NCBI RefSeq assembly: GCF_040219215.1
Contig: NZ_JAVJSX010000034.1
Location: 62,001 to 126,000, forward strand
Length of the DNA: 64,000 nucleotides
Direction: 5' to 3'
Source: Thalassobaculum_A sp040219215
Lineage (GTDB): Bacteria > Pseudomonadota > Alphaproteobacteria > Thalassobaculales > Thalassobaculaceae
Shown here: positions 16,339 through 24,219 of the stretch, piece after piece
Position numbering within the stretch: the stretch's first letter is position 1
Layout of the letters: each line of letters starts with the position of its first letter
Notes under the pieces: model-generated
Database searches by the model: none
What the model saw: the letters and a program-made list of their open reading frames with translations, nothing else
Told to the model about the DNA's origin: nothing
Program-made: the position numbers and the translations under genes

Positions 16339-17406
16339 ATGGCCGCTCCCGCCGCATCCACCTCTGTCACCCGCCCCAAGGTCGACCTGTACAGCGACAC
16401 CGTCACCCGGCCGACCGCCGGGATGCGCAAGGCGATCGCCGAGGCCGAGGTCGGTAACGAGCAGGCCCATGAGGATCCGACGGTCAACCGGCTGCAGGAC
16501 ATGGTGGCCGAACTGCTGGGCAAGGAAGCGGCGGTGTTCCTGCCGTCCGGCACCATGTGCAACGAGATCGCCTACCGGGTGTGGTGCGACCGCGGCGACG
16601 AGATCATCCTGGACGAAACCGGCCACGCCCTGCATTTCGAGGCTGGCGGGCCCGCCGCACTGGCAGGCGCGATGACCCGCACGGTCCGTGGCGTGCGCGG
16701 CATCTTCACGGGTGCCGATGTCGACGCGGCGATCCGTCCGAAGAACCGTCACGCGCCGCGCCAGAAGCTGATTTCGATCGAGAACACCGCCAACCTCGGC
16801 GGCGGGGCGGTGTGGCCGCTGGAGACCGTGAAAGGCGTGGCCGCCGCGGCCCGCCGCCACGGCCTGAAGCTCCACATGGACGGCGCGCGGCTGCTGAACG
16901 GCGTGGTGGCCAGCGGGATCTCGGCCGACACGTTCGCCGCCGACTGCGACTCCGTGTGGATCGACCTGTCGAAGGGCCTGGGATGCCCGGTGGGCGGTGT
17001 GCTGGCCGGGTCGGCCGAGTTCATCGAGGAGGCGTGGCGCTTCAAGCACCAGTTCGGCGGCGCGATGCGTCAGGCCGGGATCGTCGCGGCTGCCGGCGTC
17101 TATGCGCTGGAGCACCATGTGGAGCGGATGGCCGACGACCACGCCCGCGCCCGCCGCTTCGCCGAGGGCATCGCCGGGGTGAAGGGCGTGCAGGTCTCGG
17201 CGAACGAGATCGACACCAACATGGTGTATTTCCAGGTCGGCGACACCGGGATCGAGGCCCCGGCGTTCTCCAAGCGGCTGATGGCCAAGCATGGCGTACG
17301 AATCAGCGCGATCGACGGGCGGCTGCGCGCGGTCACCCACCTCGACGTCGACGACGGCGACATCGAGACCGCGATCGCAGCGGTGCGTGCGGTGGCGGCG
17401 GGCTAG
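16339..17406 (+). CDS. ltaE: Low-specificity L-threonine aldolase (PLP-dependent)
   Basis: Cleaves L-threonine or L-allo-threonine to glycine and acetaldehyde. The 355-aa protein has the fold-type I pattern: LYSDTVTRPTAGMR near the start, LPSGTMCNE, ENTANLGGGAVWP, the PLP-contacting Asp in LHMDGARLLN, and the Schiff-base lysine K212 in DLSKGLGCPVG. A ribosome site GAGGA lies about 10 nt before the ATG. It is a stand-alone gene; the upstream 270 nt hold no gene. Its TAG stop overlaps the convergent isomerase stop through CTAG. Beta-hydroxy amino acid aldolases of other specificity belong to the same family. Confidence 0.9.
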   Translation: MAAPAASTSVTRPKVDLYSDTVTRPTAGMRKAIAEAEVGNEQAHEDPTVNRLQDMVAELLGKEAAVFLPSGTMCNEIAYRVWCDRGDEIILDETGHALHFEAGGPAALAGAMTRTVRGVRGIFTGADVDAAIRPKNRHAPRQKLISIENTANLGGGAVWPLETVKGVAAAARRHGLKLHMDGARLLNGVVASGISADTFAADCDSVWIDLSKGLGCPVGGVLAGSAEFIEEAWRFKHQFGGAMRQAGIVAAAGVYALEHHVERMADDHARARRFAEGIAGVKGVQVSANEIDTNMVYFQVGDTGIEAPAFSKRLMAKHGVRISAIDGRLRAVTHLDVDDGDIETAIAAVRAVAAG

Positions 17407-18236
17407 GTCAGCATCGCCCGCAGGGCCGCGATCGAACGGGCGGTGACGGCGGGACCGTCCTTCGGCTGATGGGTTTCGACGGCGAACGCCAGCGGCCCGA
17501 TCGGGCCATGCTCGCGCAGCGCGTCGAACAGCGGCCCGTGGTCCACCATGCCCTCGCCCAAAGCCACGAACCGGCGGGGGTCACCGGTGAAGTCCTTGAT
17601 GTGCACGGTTCCGGCCAGCTTTGCGGCGGCGGCCAACGTGTCGGCGGTCGGTGCCGGCGGTCGGGCGGCCCGGTGGTTGGCGAGGTCGAGCGCGCCGCGC
17701 AGCCGGGGATGGGCGCGCCGCGCCACCACCGCCGTCATCTCGTCCAAAGTGGCGACGTTGCAGACGTGCTCGTTCTCCAGCACCAGGGTCACGTCATGGG
17801 TCTGGGCCAGATCCAGCAGGTGATCCAGATCGTCGTCCAGATGCTCGGGCTGGAAGCCGTCATAGGTGAAGTAGGAGAAGATCCTCAACTGCGCCGCACC
17901 GAGGCGGTTGGCCACCTCGAAGGCCCGCGGCACCGCCTGTTCCGGGGTCAGCACGCCCGGATCGAAGCCGTGGAAATTGGCCCCCTCGGGAATCTTGGCG
18001 CCGGAGCGTGGCCATTTCAGGAGCGGCGAGCAATAGCAGCCGACCGTCACCCCCGCGTCGCCGAGCCGGGCGGAGAGTTCGGCCAGTTCGGCGTCATCGA
18101 ACAGGATCACGTTGCGCTCGTCGACCGAGCGGATGTCGACTTGGCCGACATCATGGTCAGCCATGAAAGCCAGGGCAGTACCGATATCCTCGGATACCTC
18201 GTCGGTGATGACGGCGATGACTGGGGTGAACGGCAT
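17403..18236 (-). CDS. Sugar phosphate isomerase/epimerase-like TIM-barrel protein
   Basis: A 277-aa xylose-isomerase-like TIM barrel (AP endonuclease family 2 fold). Visible strands and metal-site residues include VIAVITDEVSEDI, VDIRSVDERNV, LRIFSYF, VTLVLENEHV (metal-ligand Glu), LRGALDLANH (Asp), GTVHIKDFTG (His) and LAFAVETHQ (Glu). Start chosen at 18236, which places GGAGG 8 nt upstream; an ATG two codons earlier is too close to that site. Such proteins isomerise or epimerise sugars or inositol derivatives; the substrate is not inferable here as there are no sugar genes around it. Confidence 0.8.
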   Translation of the reverse strand: MPFTPVIAVITDEVSEDIGTALAFMADHDVGQVDIRSVDERNVILFDDAELAELSARLGDAGVTVGCYCSPLLKWPRSGAKIPEGANFHGFDPGVLTPEQAVPRAFEVANRLGAAQLRIFSYFTYDGFQPEHLDDDLDHLLDLAQTHDVTLVLENEHVCNVATLDEMTAVVARRAHPRLRGALDLANHRAARPPAPTADTLAAAAKLAGTVHIKDFTGDPRRFVALGEGMVDHGPLFDALREHGPIGPLAFAVETHQPKDGPAVTARSIAALRAMLT

Positions 18237-18394
18237 GACCATGGCCTCCGGACCGGACTGCGAGCGCACCGACAGGGTCGGTCATCGGACGCGACGGAAC
18301 AAGTCCGTCAACCGTCCGGTCTTTCCGGCGAAGAATGCGGATGGGGATCGCGCGACCCACATCTGATGCGAGGCATACTCAGGGAGGGTTTTCG

Positions 18395-18763
18395 ATGCGT
18401 GGCATGATCGTCGCGGTTCTGCTGGGAGCGGCACAGGTTCTCGGGGCGTGCACGGCTGATCCGAACGCCTTCTATCCCGAGACCGCGAGCGGCGAGCGGA
18501 TCCTGGAACAGCGGGCGTTGGAACGCGTGCCGCCGCAGTACAAGCCGACCTCGGTGACCATCGTCAAGGAATGGGGGCGGTTGTCAGGCGGCGGGTTCGG
18601 GGCGGCCTGGGCCGGGATGCCCACCGGCTCGGGTCTCGGCGACACCGAAGTCGTCGGCTACAACGCCTGGGTCCGGGTCGAGGGATGCAAGGGCCATGTG
18701 CTGGTGCGCTTCGACCGTTGGGGCACCTACCGCACCACCGGCGACATGACGAAATGCGGCTGA
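18395..18763 (+). CDS. Small lipoprotein of unknown function
   Basis: A 122-aa protein starting at an ATG with AGGGAGG at 18381-18387. The N-terminus is a lipoprotein signal with lipobox VLGAC, so it should be lipid-anchored. The mature part carries QYKPTSVTIVKEWGR, a glycine-rich loop and two further cysteines (VEGCKGHVLVRF and the C-terminal TKCG) that could pair. I do not recognise the family. It is followed after about 100 nt by a second small lipoprotein on the same strand, so they may form one envelope unit. Confidence 0.7.
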   Translation: MRGMIVAVLLGAAQVLGACTADPNAFYPETASGERILEQRALERVPPQYKPTSVTIVKEWGRLSGGGFGAAWAGMPTGSGLGDTEVVGYNAWVRVEGCKGHVLVRFDRWGTYRTTGDMTKCG

Positions 18764-18865
18764 GGCGCATCGCGCGCCGATACCGCCTCCCGGCCGTCGG
18801 GAACCGGGATATCCGCATCCAGGTTGTTAGCCGGAGGGAACGACCAGCACGCAAGGAGACAGCCA

Positions 18866-19114
18866 TTGCGCACGCTCTGGATGCTCACGATGGTCGCGCC
18901 CGCCGCGTTGGTTTCGGCCTGCGCCGGCTATCAGGTTGATCAGACCGCGTCGACCAGTCCGACCGTCAGCTACGCCTACTATACCGAGGCCGACTACGAT
19001 CTGGTCGCCAAACGCGCCGATCTGTACTGCGAGGACAACTATGGCCGGGACGCGGTCCTGATCGACCGCGACAGGCAGGGCAACGGCTACGAAGCGACGT
19101 TCGGTTGTCGTTAG
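18866..19114 (+). CDS. Small lipoprotein of unknown function, TTG start
   Basis: Best read from the TTG at 18866, which has AGGAG at 18854-18858, giving 82 aa; an earlier TTG at 18824 would add an implausible hydrophilic leader. The signal ends in lipobox LVSAC. The mature protein is short (YAYYTEADYDLVAKRADLYC, then DRQGNGYEATFGC) with two cysteines in the folded part. Possibly an outer-membrane or periplasmic small lipoprotein; no known function. It ends 24 nt before the convergent isomerase gene. Confidence 0.65.
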   Translation: MRTLWMLTMVAPAALVSACAGYQVDQTASTSPTVSYAYYTEADYDLVAKRADLYCEDNYGRDAVLIDRDRQGNGYEATFGCR

Positions 19115-19138
19115 CCGGCAGGCTGGCCGGCTCGGGCC

Positions 19139-19732
19139 CTACGCCCCGAGCCGCCAGCGCAGCAGTTCCAGGCGGTCCTGGCCCCAGAACACCTCCCCGT
19201 CCGGCAGCACCCAGCTCGGCGCGCCGAACACGCCAGCCGCCAGGGCGGCTTCACTGTCGGCGTTGTAGTCATCGGCGAACCCAGGTGCGGCGTCGACCAG
19301 CGCATGACCGTCCATCCCCAGCGATTCGGCGATCGCGGCGATCTCTGTCGGGTCGTCTATGTCCCGGTCGTCGCGCCACAGCGCGGTCAGGATCGCGTCG
19401 GTCAGCGTGAGGGCATCCTGGCCGGACTCGCGCGCGGCGATGATGGCCTGGGGCGCCAACGGCGCCTTGGACGGGAAATTCGCCGGCTCCACGACGATCG
19501 GGATTCCCAGATAGTCGCGCCAGCGCTTCAGCTCCATCATCCGGTAGGCTTGGCGCTGCGGCGAGCGCTTGGGCAGCGGCAGTCCGCCGGACTGCGCGAA
19601 GATGGTGTGGAAGTTGACCGGGTAGACGTTGACCGTCGCGCCGACCTTCCTGGCCATCTCGATGAACCGCCCGGAACCGAGATAGGTCCAGGGACTCGAG
19701 GTCGAGAAGTAGTAGTCGATTGTCGTGCTCAC
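19139..19732 (-). CDS. 2-hydroxychromene-2-carboxylate isomerase-like DsbA-family protein
   Basis: A 197-aa thioredoxin-fold (kappa-class GST-like) protein. The N-terminus YYFSTSSPWTYLG replaces the DsbA CxxC with the serine-containing site used by 2-hydroxychromene-2-carboxylate isomerases, and the C-terminal FGAPSWVLPDGEVFWGQDRL is diagnostic of the family. HCCA isomerase acts in naphthalene degradation with glutathione, but most genomic members lack such a context, as here. It starts with GTG overlapping the stop of the acyl-CoA synthetase gene (GTGA), so it is the second gene of that operon. Confidence 0.85.
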   Translation of the reverse strand: MSTTIDYYFSTSSPWTYLGSGRFIEMARKVGATVNVYPVNFHTIFAQSGGLPLPKRSPQRQAYRMMELKRWRDYLGIPIVVEPANFPSKAPLAPQAIIAARESGQDALTLTDAILTALWRDDRDIDDPTEIAAIAESLGMDGHALVDAAPGFADDYNADSEAALAAGVFGAPSWVLPDGEVFWGQDRLELLRWRLGA

Positions 19733-21384
19733 GGGGTGTCTCCCTGGGTTTCGGCGGCGTGGCGGTCGCGCAGCACGCGCCGCATGATCTTGCCGGTGGT
19801 GGTCATCGGCAAGCAGTCGACGAACTCGACGATGCGCGGATACTCGTGGGCTGCCAGGCGGCGCTTCACGTGGTCCTGGATCTCGGCTTTCAGCGCGTCG
19901 CTCGGCACGGCGCCGTCGGCCAGCACCACGCAGGCCTTGATCGATTCGGTGCGCAGCGGATCGGGCACGCCGATCACCGCGGCCAGGGCGACGCTGGGAT
20001 GCGCGGTCAGGCAGTCCTCGATCTCGCCCGGACCGATCCGGTATCCGGCCGAGGTAATGACGTCGTCGTCGCGCCCGACATAGTGCAGGTAGCCGTCCTC
20101 ATCCTGGCGGCCGAGATCGCCGGTCAGCATCCATTGCCGGTCGGAGCCGGTGAACTTGGCGTCGGTCGCCTGAGGGTTGTTCCAGTAGCCAAGGAACATC
20201 ACCGGGTCGCCCCGCTTCACGGCGATCGCCCCGGTCTCGCCGGCCGGCAGGGGGATCCCGGCGGGGTCGACGATGGCGACCTCGTGCCCTGGCACCGGCT
20301 TGCCCATGGAGCCCGGTCGGACCGGCAGGATCGACGCGCAGTTGCCGACCACCAGATTGCACTCGGTCTGGCCGTAGAATTCGTTGATGGTCAGCCCGAA
20401 CACCGAGCGCCCCCATTCCAGCAACTCGGTTCCCAGCGTCTCGCCGCCCGAGCCGATCGAGCGCATGGCGAGCGCGTGCCGGGCCAGCGGATCGGGCACC
20501 TGGCGCATCAGCTTCAGCGCGGTTGGCGGCAGGAAGGAATTGCGCACCCGGTGCCGAGCGATCAGGTCGAACGCCGCTTCCGGATCGAACTTGGCGAAGC
20601 GGTGCGCCACCACCGGTATGCCGTGGTGCAGCGACGGCAGCAGCACGTCCAGCAGCCCGCCGATCCAGGCCCAGTCCGCCGGAGTCCAGAACCGGTCGCC
20701 GGCGGCCGGGAAGAACTCCTGCGGAAACTCCACGCCCGGCAGGTGGCCGAGCAGGACCCGGTGGGCATGCAGCGCGCCCTTCGGCTGGCCGGTGGTGCCC
20801 GAGGTGTAGATGATGACCGCCGGGTCGTCGGCGGCGGTATCGACCGGGGTGAAGGCGTCGGACGCGGCGGCGAGTGCCGTATCCAGCGCCTGCCAGCCGG
20901 TGCCGTCCTTGCCGGTGTCGGCGACCAGGATCACCTTGAGGCTTGGCAACCGGGCGCGGATCGCCTCGATCTTCGGCAGGCTTTCACGGTCGGTCACCAG
21001 GGCGGCCGCGGCACAGTCGCCGAGCCGGTAGGCCAGCGCGTCCTCGCCGAACAGGGTGAACAGCGGCACCGACACCATGCCGGCCTTGTGGGCGGCGATG
21101 TGGGCGATCGCGGTTTCCGGGCGCTGCGGCATCAGGATGCCGACCCGGTCGCCGCGCTGCAGCCCCGCCGCGGTCAGCACGTTGGCCAGCCGGTTCGACT
21201 GGCGCTTCAGGTCGGTGAAGGAGTGCTCCGCCACCGATCCGTCGGCAGCGATGTGGATCAGCGCGGTGCCGGCACCCGCGTCGGCGTGCCGGTCGCAGAC
21301 ATCGACGCCGATGTTGTAGCGCTGCGGAATCCGCCAGCGGAACCGATCGCGCACTGCCTCGTAGCCGTCGGCCCGTTCGAGCAT
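19729..21384 (-). CDS. AMP-forming acyl-CoA synthetase
   Basis: Activates a carboxylic acid to its CoA thioester through an acyl-adenylate. The 551-aa protein has all core motifs: P-loop YTSGTTGQPKG, the YGQTECN A5 motif, LTGDLGRQDEDGYLHYVGRDDDVI (A7-A8), and C-terminal TTTGKIMRRVLR with the catalytic lysine. Length and motif spelling fit medium-chain or aromatic acyl-CoA synthetases of the ACSM type. The substrate is not determined. Coupled by a 4-nt overlap with the downstream HCCA-isomerase-like gene. The PhyH oxygenase gene lies 61 nt upstream on the same strand and could belong to the same transcript. Confidence 0.9.
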   Translation of the reverse strand: MLERADGYEAVRDRFRWRIPQRYNIGVDVCDRHADAGAGTALIHIAADGSVAEHSFTDLKRQSNRLANVLTAAGLQRGDRVGILMPQRPETAIAHIAAHKAGMVSVPLFTLFGEDALAYRLGDCAAAALVTDRESLPKIEAIRARLPSLKVILVADTGKDGTGWQALDTALAAASDAFTPVDTAADDPAVIIYTSGTTGQPKGALHAHRVLLGHLPGVEFPQEFFPAAGDRFWTPADWAWIGGLLDVLLPSLHHGIPVVAHRFAKFDPEAAFDLIARHRVRNSFLPPTALKLMRQVPDPLARHALAMRSIGSGGETLGTELLEWGRSVFGLTINEFYGQTECNLVVGNCASILPVRPGSMGKPVPGHEVAIVDPAGIPLPAGETGAIAVKRGDPVMFLGYWNNPQATDAKFTGSDRQWMLTGDLGRQDEDGYLHYVGRDDDVITSAGYRIGPGEIEDCLTAHPSVALAAVIGVPDPLRTESIKACVVLADGAVPSDALKAEIQDHVKRRLAAHEYPRIVEFVDCLPMTTTGKIMRRVLRDRHAAETQGDTP

Positions 21385-21445
21385 GGCTTCCTCCCGGCGG
21401 CGATCAAAGCGCGCTACCGGGATCGCGGCAAGCCCCGCCGGCCGG

Positions 21446-22252
21446 TCAGGCTGGGTAAACCGTCGGGAACCAGTCCTCGCGCAGCTTCTGCCCCGTGATC
21501 ATGCCGTGCCCGGGAAACGGCGGCGAAGTCGGGCCGGGCCGGTTCACGTAGCGCGCGTCGTCGCCCAGCAGCCGCAGCGAGAAGGCCCGGCGCCGGGCGG
21601 TCGTGTTGTTGCCACGGGCGCCGTGCAGGATCCGGAAGTCGAAGGCGACCGCATCGCCGGGCTGCATCGGCCATTCCAGCACGCGGTATCGGTCAGGCTC
21701 GGCATCCGGGTCGGGCACCGGCATGTAGGCCTCGGCGTCCGGGTAGAAGTTTTCCTGCGACAGCCACCGGGTCGGCAGGACCGGCCTGTCCCAGCGGTGC
21801 GAGCCGGCGACGCAGCGCAGCGACGCGTCGGTGACCGGATCGACCGGAGACCAGAAGCTGACGGTCTGCTCGCCCTCCACGAAATAGTACGGGCTGTCCT
21901 GGTGCCAGGGCGTCGGCTTGGAGGTGCCCGGTTCCTTGACCAGGGCATGGTCGTGGAACACCTGCACGGACCGAGAGCGGGTCAGGATCGCGGCGGCCCC
22001 GGCGGCGGGTGAGTTCCGGACCACCGCTTCGAACTCCGGGATCCGGGTCCAGTTGCAGTAGTCGTCGAAGAACCGGCCGGCCTCGCCCTGTTTCAGGTTC
22101 TCCGCCGCGTAGGGGCCGGGTTCGGCCATGTTGCGCGCGATGCCGGCGCGGATGGTGTCGACCCAGTCGGCGAACAAGCCCTTCACCAGAACCACGCCAT
22201 CGCGCTGGAACGCCTCGACCTGATCCGCGCCGATCAGTCCGGCTGTCGTCAT
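21446..22252 (-). CDS. Phytanoyl-CoA dioxygenase family (PhyH) oxygenase
   Basis: A 268-aa Fe(II)/2-oxoglutarate oxygenase. The facial triad is visible as H117 and D119 in TPWHQDSPYYF and H210 in FDFRILHGARGN, followed by the 2-oxoglutarate-binding region with RRAFSLRLLGDD. Start at 22252 has GGGAGG directly upstream. PhyH enzymes hydroxylate acyl-CoAs, quaternary amines or small amino acids. It precedes an acyl-CoA synthetase and is divergent from a LysR-type gene, which would make a small regulated catabolic unit. Actual substrate unknown. Confidence 0.87.
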   Translation of the reverse strand: MTTAGLIGADQVEAFQRDGVVLVKGLFADWVDTIRAGIARNMAEPGPYAAENLKQGEAGRFFDDYCNWTRIPEFEAVVRNSPAAGAAAILTRSRSVQVFHDHALVKEPGTSKPTPWHQDSPYYFVEGEQTVSFWSPVDPVTDASLRCVAGSHRWDRPVLPTRWLSQENFYPDAEAYMPVPDPDAEPDRYRVLEWPMQPGDAVAFDFRILHGARGNNTTARRRAFSLRLLGDDARYVNRPGPTSPPFPGHGMITGQKLREDWFPTVYPA

Positions 22253-22309
22253 CGCCCGCCTCCCGTTGCAATCGCGTTGCAGGGAACCGTGCGCGCCGCC
22301 TAGCATAGT

Positions 22310-22328
22310 TTCAAATAATCAATCTGAA
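22310..22328. promoter_or_regulatory. Candidate LysR-type box in the divergent PhyH/lysR intergenic region
   Basis: TTCA (22310-22313) and TGAA (22325-22328) form an inverted repeat separated by 11 nt in a locally AT-rich segment. LysR-family regulators typically bind a T-N11-A interrupted dyad located between the regulator and its divergent target, which is exactly the position here. Short half-sites make a chance match possible. Confidence 0.4.
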
Positions 22329-22344
22329 TTTCGGGCATATAGAA

Positions 22345-23254
22345 ATGCTATCGGTTACCAGCTGCGCCAGCTGGAGTACGCGGTCGGCACGGCGGCGTGG
22401 TGGCGGCAGCCGAGGCGCTGCGGATTTCGCAACCGGCGCTGTCGGTAGCGGTCGCGCAGCTTGAGGGCCAGCTCGGCCGGCCGCTGTTCGTGCGGCGCAA
22501 GGGCAGCAGCTTCGTCCCGACCGCGTACGGCCGCGGCTTCCTGGAGGAAGCGGCCGAACTGCTCGCGGGGGTCGAGCGGCTGGTCGATCCCGACGCGGTC
22601 CATCCCGGAGCCGGCCGGCCGGTGGTGATCGGTTGCTTCGACGACCTGGCACCGATGGTCCTGGCCCCGATGCTGCTTCACCTGCGGGCCCGTCGGCCGG
22701 ACATCACCGTGTCGACCCGTGTCGGCGGGTTCGAGATGCTGTCCGAGGAGGTGCGCTGCAGCCGCATCGATTTCGCCGTGACCTATGATCTCGGCCTGGA
22801 TGAAGGCTTCGAGCGGCGCCGGATTGCGTTGATCGCGCCGCATGCCGTGGTGTCCGCCGACCACCCGCTGGCCGCCCGAGGCGTCGTTACGCTGGCTGAA
22901 CTGGCGGGACAGCCGCTGGTGCTGGCGGATCAGGGCCTGAGTGTGCGGCACATGATCGACCTGTTCCGGCAGCGTGGACTGGCGCCACGGGTGGTGCACC
23001 GGGCGGCATCGCTGGAAACCATGCGCAGCATGGCGGGAAACGGGCTGGGGGTCGGCCTCTCCTACACTCGGCCGGCGGCACAGCACAGCTATGACGGCCG
23101 TCCGATCGCGACCCTGCGGATTGCAGACGACGCGGCTGCCGAGCCGGTGATCATCGCGACCAGTGCCCTCGATCCCCCGAGTCTGATGGTGCAGGAACTG
23201 ATCGGGGAAGTGGCGGCGGTGAACTGGCTTCCTGGCGCGATCACGGTGGATTGA
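22345..23254 (+). pseudogene. LysR-family transcriptional regulator with disrupted N-terminus
   Basis: From the GTG at 22397 onward the frame encodes 285 aa: the recognition helix and wing (EALRISQPALSVAVAQLEGQ, LFVRRKGS), and a complete LysR effector domain ending near 23254. The missing first helix is encoded upstream in another frame: bases 22361-22385 translate as LRQLEYAV, the usual LysR opening. Joining the two needs a deletion of about 11 nt around 22385-22390 to be reversed; a further frame change separates this from the ATG at 22345. Either the gene is broken, the sequence has indel errors, or a shortened protein starts at 22397. It is divergent from the PhyH gene, its presumed target, and its 3' end overlaps the convergent nsrR-like stop by 14 nt. 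Confidence 0.65.
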
Positions 23255-23717
23255 GGGCTTGGCGGGTTGTCTCGGATACCGGTCGAGCGGTGAGGCGCCG
23301 CAGCAGTGAGTCGCGTTCGGCAACCAGCTCGGCGAGCGTGTGGCGATCGAGTTCTGCAAGGAACGCGGTGGTGGCGCCGCGCAGGATGCCGGACAGGCGG
23401 CACACTCCGTCGATCGGGCACTGTCCGGCCTGGTCGGCCCTCAGGCATTCCGCCATGGCAAATCCGCCTTCCGTCGCCCGCACGATGTCGCCGATACGGA
23501 GGGTTTCAGGCGTTATATTGAGCCGTAAACCACCGTTCTTTCCGCGTGTTGATTGCAGAATGCCGAGTCGGGACAACAGATGGACGACTTTGCGCAGATG
23601 CTCCTTGGAAATGCCGTAGCGGGTGGCGATCTCGTCGATCGTGGTGCGCCGGTCGCCGTTCAGCGCGACCAGGATCAGGGTCCGCAGCGCGTAGTCGGTG
23701 AACTGGCTGAGCTGCAC
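23241..23717 (-). CDS. nsrR: Rrf2-family transcriptional regulator, NsrR-like nitric oxide sensor
   Basis: A 158-aa Rrf2 repressor. The N-terminal helix-turn-helix includes MQLSQFTDYALRTLILVAL and TIDEIATRYGISKEHLRKVVHLLS, with the wing STRGKNGGLRL. Three cysteines, C91, C100 and C106 (in CPIDGVC), match the Fe-S cluster ligands of NsrR/IscR-type proteins. The gene lies 4 nt after a truncated haemoglobin gene, and a near-consensus NsrR operator is upstream of that operon, so NO sensing with autoregulation is the most economical reading. Other Rrf2 members (RirA, IscR) use similar cysteines, so the symbol is a best estimate. Confidence 0.8.
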   Translation of the reverse strand: MQLSQFTDYALRTLILVALNGDRRTTIDEIATRYGISKEHLRKVVHLLSRLGILQSTRGKNGGLRLNITPETLRIGDIVRATEGGFAMAECLRADQAGQCPIDGVCRLSGILRGATTAFLAELDRHTLAELVAERDSLLRRLTARPVSETTRQALNPP

Positions 23718-23721
23718 GGCC

Positions 23722-24129
23722 TCACCCGGCCGCCCGGGCGCGCGCCCGGAAGAAGTCGAGCCCGTGCTGCAGCGAGGAACCGATCAGGCGCGCTCGCTCC
23801 ACGAAGGCGTCGGCGGCGGGCGGACGGCATGTTTCCCGGGCCGCGGCTTCGAACAGCGTCAGCCAGCGCTCGAAATGCTCCTGCTGCAGCACGTCCAGGG
23901 CCACGTGGACCTGCATCGGGTTGCCTTCGTAGCCGGGCTGGCGGCGCAGGACCTTGCGCCAGAATGCGATGATCTTGGCGATGTGCTCATTCCATTGCGC
24001 ATCCGGAACGGCGCTGCGGAAGATCGGGCCGAGCAGCGCATCCTCCCGGGCTCGCCCATAGAACAGGGCGATCGTCGATTCGATCTCCGCTTCGGAGACG
24101 AGAGGGTCGTTGTCGGCGCTGGAAGACAT
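23722..24129 (-). CDS. Group III truncated haemoglobin
   Basis: A 135-aa globin of the short 2-on-2 group III class. Characteristic segments: IALFYGRAREDALLGPIF at the N-terminal helices, HIAKIIAFWRKVLRRQPGYEGNPMQVH, and the proximal histidine H85 in EHFERWLTLF. Group III globins are linked to nitrosative stress and microaerobic growth in several bacteria. First gene of a two-gene operon with the NsrR-like regulator. Start ATG at 24129; the ribosome site is weak. Confidence 0.88.
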   Translation of the reverse strand: MSSSADNDPLVSEAEIESTIALFYGRAREDALLGPIFRSAVPDAQWNEHIAKIIAFWRKVLRRQPGYEGNPMQVHVALDVLQQEHFERWLTLFEAAARETCRPPAADAFVERARLIGSSLQHGLDFFRARARAAG

Positions 24130-24151
24130 GGCGGGATGCGTTTGGCATTTA

Positions 24152-24174
24152 AAGATGCATCATGAATACATCTA
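24152..24174 (-). promoter_or_regulatory. NsrR-type operator upstream of the haemoglobin-nsrR operon
   Basis: AGATGCAT (24153-24160) and ATACATCT (24166-24173) form a dyad, AGATGYAT and its complement, separated by 5 nt. This matches the known NsrR consensus AAGATGCAT-N5-ATACATCTT in sequence and spacing, differing only at an outermost base. It lies 23-45 nt upstream of the haemoglobin start, a position suited to repression. The adjacent gene encodes an Rrf2 regulator with three cysteine ligands, so sequence and context agree. Confidence 0.8.
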
Positions 24175-24219
24175 TTGTTCGGTTGGATCAACACAAGCGG
24201 GCGCGCCAGGGCAACAGGT

